Shown here: one piece after another, positions 37,279-43,973 of the stretch
Layout of the letters: the number at the start of each line of letters is the position of its first letter
Position numbering within the stretch: position 1 is the first letter of the stretch
Notes under the pieces: model-generated
What the model saw: the letters and a program-made list of their open reading frames with translations, nothing else
Databases searched by the model: none
Told to the model about the DNA's origin: nothing
Program-made: the position numbers and the translations under genes
Origin: an uncultured Cellvibrionales bacterium
Lineage (GTDB): Bacteria > Pseudomonadota > Gammaproteobacteria > Pseudomonadales > Porticoccaceae
Direction: 5' to 3'
DNA length: 43,973 bases
Assembly: GCA_913062605.1 (NCBI GenBank)
Contig: CAJXWQ010000014.1
Span: forward strand, 1-43,973

Positions 37279-38777
37279 TATTCGGTGTCCCCCGCTTTTA
37301 TACCCTCAACTTCTATACCTTCAGGGGCCTGCTGATGCCAGTCAGTTGTTTGCTGGAACTGGTGCGCTACATTCAGCATGCGTGATTCATCAAAGTAGTT
37401 GCCTATAATTTGCAGGCCAACGGGTTTATTGTCCACAAAACCACAGGGCACTGACATGCCGGGTAGTCCGGCCAGATTGGTGGCAATGGTGTAAATATCT
37501 TCCAGATACATGGCTACCGGGTCGTTACCTTTCGCGCCAAATTCAAAGGCGGGGGTGGGGGCGGTTGGTCCCATGATGACATCGACGGTTTCAAAGGCAT
37601 CGACAAAATCTTGCTTGATCAGGCGACGAACTTGCTGTGCTTTGCGGTAGTAGGCATCGTAGTAACCAGCAGACAGGCAGTAGGCTCCCACCAAAATGCG
37701 GCGTTTAACTTCGTCGCCGAACCCTTCGCCACGAGTGCGCATGTACATATCGCGTAAATCTTTTGGGTCTTCACAACGGTAGCCGTAGCGCGCACCATCA
37801 AACCGTGACAGGTTGGCGGAGGCTTCAGCCGGTGCAATCACGTAGTAGGCGGGAACCGCTAATTTAGTATGAGGCAGACTGATGCTTACCAGAGTGGCGC
37901 CCTGTTTTTCGAGTTCAGCCAGTGCATCGCGGACAGCTTGCTCGGTGCCGGGGTTGAGCCCTTCTTCAAAATATTCTTTAGGGACGCCAACTTTCAGGCC
38001 TTCAAGGGACTGATTCAGATTTTCTGTGTAGTCCGGTACGCCCTGATCAATGGAGGTGGAGTCTTTGGGGTCAAAGCCCGCCATTATATTAAGCATCAAT
38101 GCGCAGTCTTCTGCGGTGCGTGCCATAGGGCCGCCTTGGTCCAAACTTGAGGCAAAGGCGATCATGCCCCAGCGAGATACTCGGCCATAGGTGGGCTTCA
38201 GGCCAGTAATGCCGCAGAGTGCGGCTGGCTGTCGGATAGAGCCGCCCGTATCAGTAGCGGTGGCACCGGGTGCCAAGTGTGCCGCAACCGCAGTTGCTGA
38301 ACCACCCGAGGAACCGCCGGGAACTGTATTGATGTCCCAAGGGTTTTTCACCGGGCCATAAAAGCTGGTTTCATTGGAGGAGCCCATGGCGAACTCATCC
38401 ATGTTGGTTTTACCCAGTATCACGGCACCGGCGCGGGCAAAGTTTTCGACTACGGTCGCATCGTAGGGTGGCACAAAATTGTCGAGCATTTTCGAACCAC
38501 AACTGGTGCGAACACCGTTTGTGCAGAAAATATCTTTATGTGCGATAGGTACACCACAGAATGCCGGTGCATTGCCTTCGGCACGACGCTTGTCAGCGGC
38601 TTCTGCCTGGGCCAGTGCCGATGCTTCGTTGACGGTGATGTAGCTGTTGTACGTGCTGTCCAACTGCTGAATACGTTTCAGATAGTGTTGGGTGATCTCG
38701 ACGCTGGTGAATTCACCGGAGTCTAGACCAGCAATAATATCGGCGATGGTTTTATTGTGCATGATTGAGTTGTTCAT
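37278..38777 (-). CDS. gatA: Asp/Glu-tRNA amidotransferase subunit A
   Basis: GatA is the amidase subunit that frees ammonia from glutamine. The 499-residue product has the Lys-cisSer-Ser triad: K81 in IAHKDIF, S156 in [14 protein letters not shown] and S180 in [15 protein letters not shown]. The ATG at 38777 is preferred over one five codons later; neither has an ideal Shine-Dalgarno. It follows gatC by 16 bases. Confidence 0.97.
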   Translation of the reverse strand: MNNSIMHNKTIADIIAGLDSGEFTSVEITQHYLKRIQQLDSTYNSYITVNEASALAQAEAADKRRAEGNAPAFCGVPIAHKDIFCTNGVRTSCGSKMLDNFVPPYDATVVENFARAGAVILGKTNMDEFAMGSSNETSFYGPVKNPWDINTVPGGSSGGSATAVAAHLAPGATATDTGGSIRQPAALCGITGLKPTYGRVSRWGMIAFASSLDQGGPMARTAEDCALMLNIMAGFDPKDSTSIDQGVPDYTENLNQSLEGLKVGVPKEYFEEGLNPGTEQAVRDALAELEKQGATLVSISLPHTKLAVPAYYVIAPAEASANLSRFDGARYGYRCEDPKDLRDMYMRTRGEGFGDEVKRRILVGAYCLSAGYYDAYYRKAQQVRRLIKQDFVDAFETVDVIMGPTAPTPAFEFGAKGNDPVAMYLEDIYTIATNLAGLPGMSVPCGFVDNKPVGLQIIGNYFDESRMLNVAHQFQQTTDWHQQAPEGIEVEGIKAGDTE

Positions 38778-38793
38778 AATGTGGGGCGGGTCC

Positions 38794-39081
38794 TCAATCG
38801 ATCACTTTCGGAACCAGATACAATCCCGCTTCAGTGGCGGGCGCAATGGCTTGAAAGTCGTCCCGATGGTTAGACTCGGTGACCTCGTCAGCGCGCAACC
38901 GTTGAACGGCATCGCTTGGGTGGGCCATGGGCTCTACACCCTCGGTATCAGCAGCTTGCAACTGGTCAACGAGTGCCAGTACGTCGGCGATACTTTGTGT
39001 GGTTTCAGCAATGGTCGCTTCATTGATTTCAATACGTGCCAATTCTGCGAGCTTTTCGATGTCTGCGCGTTCGATAGTCAT
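38794..39081 (-). CDS. gatC: Asp/Glu-tRNA amidotransferase subunit C
   Basis: GatC is the small subunit that holds GatA and GatB together. The 95-residue product has [32 protein letters not shown] and the middle [13 protein letters not shown], all typical. The frame is open 100 codons further upstream to 39381, but that part overlaps mreB on the other strand and is not like GatC, so the ATG at 39081 is used. Length 95 is standard. Confidence 0.95.
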   Translation of the reverse strand: MTIERADIEKLAELARIEINEATIAETTQSIADVLALVDQLQAADTEGVEPMAHPSDAVQRLRADEVTESNHRDDFQAIAPATEAGLYLVPKVID

Positions 39082-39295
39082 GGTATAGTTTCTGCACTCT
39101 AAACAGAGAGAGTCGGGCTTTTTTTTGCCCTGACAAAATGAGGAGCGTAAGTTACCACATTCGCCCCTATAGGGGTACTCTGAAGGGGCTTCTGGGGCGG
39201 CTTTTTGAGCGTGGTTCTTCTCCGGGGCTAAAGACTTAAAACTTGCTCTGAATACACGTGATTGGTAGAGTTGCGGGTTTTCGGGGTCATCGGCG

Positions 39296-39314
39296 TTTGG
39301 GGCATTTCCCCAAA
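39296..39314 (+). promoter_or_regulatory. Hairpin in the mreB leader
   Basis: TTTGGGG and CCCCAAA form a 7-base stem with a 5-base loop, ending 23 bases before the mreB ATG and just upstream of its AAGGG ribosome-binding site. The 256-base gap between gatC and mreB also has several GGGGC-type blocks but no promoter I can state with confidence. Confidence 0.4.
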
Positions 39315-39337
39315 ACGACCAACAAGGGAAAAGATAG

Positions 39338-40369
<1,032 letters not shown>

Positions 40370-40438
40370 TTGCTTTTCTCTTGGTGCATGACTAATAGTA
40401 CATGACTTAAAAACGTTCAATCATGATGGGGTGGAAGC

Positions 40439-41293
40439 ATCAAGAACCTCTTTTCCAAAGGCCCCTCATCCGCACGACGTATGTTGTTGCTGGCTTTTGT
40501 CTCGCTCCTATTACTTCTGATTGATTCCTATACCCACTGGTTGCAACCGGCCCGCTATTGGCTGGCAGAGGTGACGACCCCCATTTATTGGCTGACTAAC
40601 CTGCCCACCCGAATTGGTGAGCTGGGTGATGAGTCTATGGTGGGGCGTATAGCGTTAGAGGAAGAAAACGAACACCTTCGAACTGAGCTATTAGTCCTTA
40701 AGGGGCGCATGCAGAGGATGGCTGAACTAGCCGCTGAAAATATTCGCCTGCGTAACCTTCTTAATGCCACGGAACTGTTACAGGATAGCGTGTTAGTGTC
40801 GGAGTTGATTGGTGTTTCCCCTGATCCCACCCGACATACCATCCTGGTCAACCGAGGGGAAGATAATGGTGTCTTTGTGGGGCAGCCGTTACTTGATGCT
40901 GACGGCTTAATGGGACAGGTAATCGAGGTCTATAGCAACAGTAGTAAGGTGTTATTGATTAGCGATAGCTTTCATGCGTTGCCTGTTCAGATATTGCGTA
41001 ATGGCGTACGTTCTATCGCGGAAGGTCAGGGTGATTTCAAGCAGTTAACGTTACGCCATGTGTCTCCCACCGCAGATATCAAAGTGGGGGATCAGCTGGT
41101 AAGTTCTGGGTTGGGTGACCGCTACCCTGTTGGTTACCCAGTAGGTGTGGTCACTTCAGTAAATATGGTGAGCGGCAGTGCTTATCTGAAAGTGTTGCTG
41201 GAACCTTCGGCTCGGATTGATCGCAGTCGTCATCTGCTGTTGTTATTCTCGACCGTAGAAGAGTTGGGGGCTGGTGACGATGCTCGAGAGTAA
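40439..41293 (+). CDS. mreC: Rod-shape-determining protein MreC, apparent ATC start
   Basis: MreC is a bitopic inner-membrane protein whose periplasmic part links MreB to the wall synthases. It has a membrane segment, a coiled coil (about residues 60-105, EEENEHLRTELLVLKGRM) and the beta-barrel domain (LVSSGLGDRYPVGYPVGVV). The first ATG is at 40481. In-frame codons upstream of it read KNLFSKGPSSARR, matching the conserved E. coli start MKPIFSRGPS, with an ATC codon (40439) exactly where Met should be. An in-frame TGA lies at 40424-40426 and no ATG, GTG or TTG lies between. GGGGTG is 5 bases upstream of the ATC. I give the longer form (284 residues); if the ATG at 40481 is used the protein has 270. 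Confidence 0.88.
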   Translation: MKNLFSKGPSSARRMLLLAFVSLLLLLIDSYTHWLQPARYWLAEVTTPIYWLTNLPTRIGELGDESMVGRIALEEENEHLRTELLVLKGRMQRMAELAAENIRLRNLLNATELLQDSVLVSELIGVSPDPTRHTILVNRGEDNGVFVGQPLLDADGLMGQVIEVYSNSSKVLLISDSFHALPVQILRNGVRSIAEGQGDFKQLTLRHVSPTADIKVGDQLVSSGLGDRYPVGYPVGVVTSVNMVSGSAYLKVLLEPSARIDRSRHLLLLFSTVEELGAGDDARE

Positions 41294-41786
41294 CCAGACA
41301 ACCTATCTATGGAGTGTTGTTACTCTGTTATTAGCGTTATTGCTGCAAATTTTGCCCCTCTCAGAACCTTTGGTTTATTGGCGGCCACAATTTGTGTTGT
41401 TGTTGGTTTTTTACTGGCTGTTTCGAAGCCCGTTTAAGCATGGTATTGCTTTCGCGTGGCTGGCGGGCTTGTTGCTTGATATTTTTATTGGGGAATTGTT
41501 TGGTCGTCATGCCGTCGTCTTTGCTCTGAGTGCATATTTGTTGCAGCTCTTACAACAGCGGCTGCATCATTTCAGGGTGATTCACCAAGCGGTGCTGGTA
41601 CTAGTATTGGTGCTAATGAGCCAATTACTGTTGCACAGTATTACGTTGCTATTGCGCGCAAATTGGCAGGGTGATTTAGTCGTGATGCCAGCAGTAACCT
41701 CAGCGGTTATTTGGCCATTAATGGTATGGCTACTGAACCGGCTGATAGCGCCTCAATCAAGCCAGAATATGTCACCCAACCACTGA
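41280..41786 (+). CDS. mreD: Rod-shape-determining protein MreD
   Basis: MreD is a small polytopic inner-membrane protein of the elongasome. The 168-residue product has five hydrophobic segments and family features: VYWRPQFVLLLVFYWLF, HGIAFAWLAGLLLDIFIGELFGRHA and the C-terminal VIWPLMVWLL. The ATG at 41280 is chosen, overlapping mreC by 14 bases; a GTG at 41274 is the alternative. Coupling with mreC is likely. Confidence 0.93.
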   Translation: MLESNQTTYLWSVVTLLLALLLQILPLSEPLVYWRPQFVLLLVFYWLFRSPFKHGIAFAWLAGLLLDIFIGELFGRHAVVFALSAYLLQLLQQRLHHFRVIHQAVLVLVLVLMSQLLLHSITLLLRANWQGDLVVMPAVTSAVIWPLMVWLLNRLIAPQSSQNMSPNH

Positions 41787-41872
41787 ACCAATGCGGCTGA
41801 TTAGTCCAGATATCGTTAGATGTTGATACAGCTGATCCAAAAGAACCCTAGTTACCCGAGCCATAAGGTTAT

Positions 41873-42472
41873 ATGCACTTAGATCCAGCCTTTATTCTTG
41901 CTTCTGCCTCTCCGCGTCGTTGTGAATTATTGCAGCAGATTGGTTGCCATTTTTTGGTATCACCTGCTGAAATTGATGAGGAGGTATTAGTTGGTGAATT
42001 GCCAGAAGACTACGTTAATCGAATGGCTCTGCAAAAGGCCCTAGCGGGTTGGCATGCCAGTCAGTATAAGCAACTACCTGTGTTGGGAGCTGATACTACG
42101 GTAGTTTTGGGCAATGATATTTTTGGTAAGCCCTCTGATCAGGCAGATGCTATTTCAATGCTATCGCAGCTCTCAGGGAAAACTCACCGAGTTTTATCAT
42201 CAGTGGCGATGGTCCAGGGAGATAAACAGCAGGTCGTGTTGTCAGAAACACTGGTGACATTCAGGCTGCTGGATAGTCAAGAGTGTCACCGTTATTGGCA
42301 GACGGGAGAGCCCAGTGATAAAGCTGGTGCTTACGCTATACAGGGGTTGGGGGCAGTTTTTGTGACAGCAATTAATGGTAGTTATTCCGGGGTGGTGGGT
42401 TTGCCCTTGGTGGAAACTTGCACACTATTAGAAGCATTTGATATTTCTTGGTGGGTAGGACCTAAGAAATGA
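41873..42472 (+). CDS. maf: Maf/YhdE family nucleotide pyrophosphatase
   Basis: Maf proteins hydrolyse non-canonical or selected NTPs (dTTP/UTP for the YhdE subtype). The 199-residue product has FILASASPRRCELLQQIG, ADTTVVLGNDIFGKP (catalytic Asp region), LSGKTHRVLSSVA and the C-terminal DKAGAYAIQGLGAVFV ... YSGVVGLPL. It is in the usual place between mreD and rng and overlaps rng by 4 bases. AAGG precedes the ATG. Confidence 0.95.
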   Translation: MHLDPAFILASASPRRCELLQQIGCHFLVSPAEIDEEVLVGELPEDYVNRMALQKALAGWHASQYKQLPVLGADTTVVLGNDIFGKPSDQADAISMLSQLSGKTHRVLSSVAMVQGDKQQVVLSETLVTFRLLDSQECHRYWQTGEPSDKAGAYAIQGLGAVFVTAINGSYSGVVGLPLVETCTLLEAFDISWWVGPKK

Positions 42473-43941
42473 GTTCAGAAATCCTGATCAATGTTTCTCC
42501 GATGGAGACCCGTGTTGCACTGGTAGAAAATGGTGTTTTGCAGGAAGTGGGTGTAGAGCGCGAACTGAGTCGTGGCATCGTTGGCAATATCTACAAGGGT
42601 AAGGTGGTCAGGGTGCTGCCTGGGATGCAGGCAGCCTTTATTGATATTGGATTGGAAAAGGCTGGCTTCATTCATGTGGATGATATTCAGCAGGCAAGCA
42701 GCAACGAAAGCTGTACGAGTAACGGGAATGGCCCTGACATAAGGCAGTTCCTGCGCGAAGGACAGTCGGTGGTAGTACAGGTGATTAAGGAGCCTATTAG
42801 TACTAAAGGTGCTCGCCTCACCACAGAGCTTTCCGTGTCTTCCCGTTTTTTGGTTTATATGCCAAATGTGACTCATATTGGTGTTTCCCAACGGATTGAG
42901 GATGAGGGCGAGCGTGAACGTTTACGGCAACAGTTGAGCTTGGCATTAGCAGAGAGCAATACTGGCGGAGGCTATATCATTCGCACGGCTGCCGAGGGTG
43001 TCGAGGCTGAAGAGCTGGTCAGAGAGGTGAAATTTCTACAGCAGCTTTGGCAGCATATTTTGGAAACGACCAAGCCATTGAGGGCACCTGCCGTTATCTA
43101 TGAAGATTTACCAATGTTTCTGCGCACCCTGCGTGACATGGCGCAGCCACAGGTGGGAAAAGTGCGGGTAGATTCTAAAAAAGCACATACAAAGCTCTGT
43201 GAGTTTACTCGACAGTTCAACCCGGAAATGGAACCACTCATTGAATACTACTCTGCAGATCAACCACTTTTTTATCTGTATGGTATAGACGATGAGATCA
43301 CCCGAGCATTAGAAAAAAAGGTTCAGCTTAAATCCGGCGGTTATTTAATTATTGAGCAGACCGAAGCAATGACGACGGTAGATGTAAATACCGGCGCATT
43401 TGTGGGTCGTCGCAATCTGGAAGAAACAACCTTTAAAACCAATCTGGAGGCAGCGGAAGCTATTGCACGCCAGCTGCGACTACGCAATCTGGGCGGTATT
43501 ATTATTATCGATTTTATCGATATGTTGGAGCTCGATCATCAAAGCCAAGTAATGCATACGCTTGAAAAGGCTTTAGCGCGGGACCGGGCCAAGACGGGAA
43601 TGGCCAACATTTCAGAGTTGGGGTTGGTGGAAATGACCCGAAAAAGAACCAGTGAAAGTCTGGGTCAGGTGCTCTGTCAGTTTTGCCCTACCTGTGATGG
43701 TAAGGGGACATTGAAATCGGCGGAAACCATTTGTAACGAAATTTTTCGGGAAATTCTTCGAGAAACACGAGCGTTTGAATGTGACGGGTTTCTTGTGCTG
43801 GCCGCTCAGTCAGTTATCGACCGGTTGTTGGATGAAGGCTCTTCTTATGTGGGTGATTTGGAAAAATTTACTGGGCGCACTATACAGTTCCGGGTTGAGA
43901 ATATGTACTCCCCTGATCAGTTCGACATTATTCCCGCGTAG
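42469..43941 (+). CDS. rng: Ribonuclease G
   Basis: RNase G (CafA) is an endoribonuclease that trims the 5' end of 16S rRNA and degrades some mRNAs. The 490-residue product has an S1 domain near the N-terminus (GIVGNIYKGKVVRVLPGMQA), the catalytic Asp motifs MTTVDVNTGAFVG and IIIDFIDML, and the zinc-link motif CPTCDGKG. It lacks the long C-terminal tail of RNase E, so RNase G rather than E is right. Its ATG overlaps the maf stop (ATGA). The last 32 bases of the window after its stop hold no identifiable feature. Confidence 0.96.
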   Translation: MSSEILINVSPMETRVALVENGVLQEVGVERELSRGIVGNIYKGKVVRVLPGMQAAFIDIGLEKAGFIHVDDIQQASSNESCTSNGNGPDIRQFLREGQSVVVQVIKEPISTKGARLTTELSVSSRFLVYMPNVTHIGVSQRIEDEGERERLRQQLSLALAESNTGGGYIIRTAAEGVEAEELVREVKFLQQLWQHILETTKPLRAPAVIYEDLPMFLRTLRDMAQPQVGKVRVDSKKAHTKLCEFTRQFNPEMEPLIEYYSADQPLFYLYGIDDEITRALEKKVQLKSGGYLIIEQTEAMTTVDVNTGAFVGRRNLEETTFKTNLEAAEAIARQLRLRNLGGIIIIDFIDMLELDHQSQVMHTLEKALARDRAKTGMANISELGLVEMTRKRTSESLGQVLCQFCPTCDGKGTLKSAETICNEIFREILRETRAFECDGFLVLAAQSVIDRLLDEGSSYVGDLEKFTGRTIQFRVENMYSPDQFDIIPA

Positions 43942-43973
43942 CTGGGGCAGGGGGTGTTGGTGAGATATACCCC

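Overview
The window looks like a stretch of core chromosome from a gammaproteobacterium, probably a marine relative of the Pseudomonas / Cellvibrionales group. The basis is gene content and order. From memory, three blocks match conserved Pseudomonas-type neighbourhoods: holA-lptE-leuS...lnt-corC-ybeY-ybeZ-miaB; ychF-pth-rplY-prs-tRNA(Gln)-ispE-lolB-TPR lipoprotein | hemA-prfA-prmC; and gatBAC | mreBCD-maf-rng. Small markers of that group (a DUF1820 protein and a PA4642-like protein) are also present. Base composition looks moderate and even throughout. I see no insertion sequence, phage, integron, CRISPR array or foreign island.

Layout. (1) 1-8998, minus strand: envelope and RNA-maintenance genes. 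They cover tRNA modification (miaB), a PhoH-type ATPase, the RNase YbeY, a CBS-domain protein, lipoprotein acylation (lnt), leucyl-tRNA synthetase, LPS assembly (lptE) and a cut-off holA. (2) 9148-12646: a DUF1820 gene, a group Ic aminotransferase facing it across a long bidirectional terminator, a tRNA-Met with its own promoter and terminator, a small unknown protein and a membrane-anchored sorbosone-dehydrogenase-like protein. (3) 12739-19568, minus: the ychF-to-TPR cluster for translation quality control, PRPP, isoprenoid precursors and lipoprotein localisation. It has a tRNA-Gln buried inside it. (4) 19735-23087, plus: hemA-prfA-prmC, heme entry plus termination factor and its methylase. 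(5) 23092-27052: a flavin reductase, the three-gene AmmeMemoRadiSam locus (amrA-amrB divergent from amrS) and a DoxX protein. (6) 27211-33357: two DEAD-box helicases (rhlB, rhlE) and a cold-shock protein, interleaved with cysZ, an AsmA-like protein and a DUF3179 protein. (7) 33682-35777, minus: cupin, RluA-type pseudouridine synthase, lipocalin-like and PA4642-like genes. (8) 35830-39081, minus: gatCAB; then 39338-43941, plus: the mreBCD-maf-rng shape and RNA-processing operon.

Most of the window is ordinary housekeeping sequence. The best candidate for poorly understood biology is the AmmeMemoRadiSam locus, a recurrent three-protein set with no settled function. The most unusual local signal is mreC: its conserved N-terminus extends 14 codons upstream of the first ATG and begins exactly at an ATC codon, with no ordinary start codon available. 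Smaller points are a G1-U72 pair in the elongator tRNA-Met, a tRNA-Gln four bases from ispE, a 28-base perfect inverted repeat as shared terminator, long leaders on csp and rhlE, and a 9-base tandem repeat in the tail of rplY.
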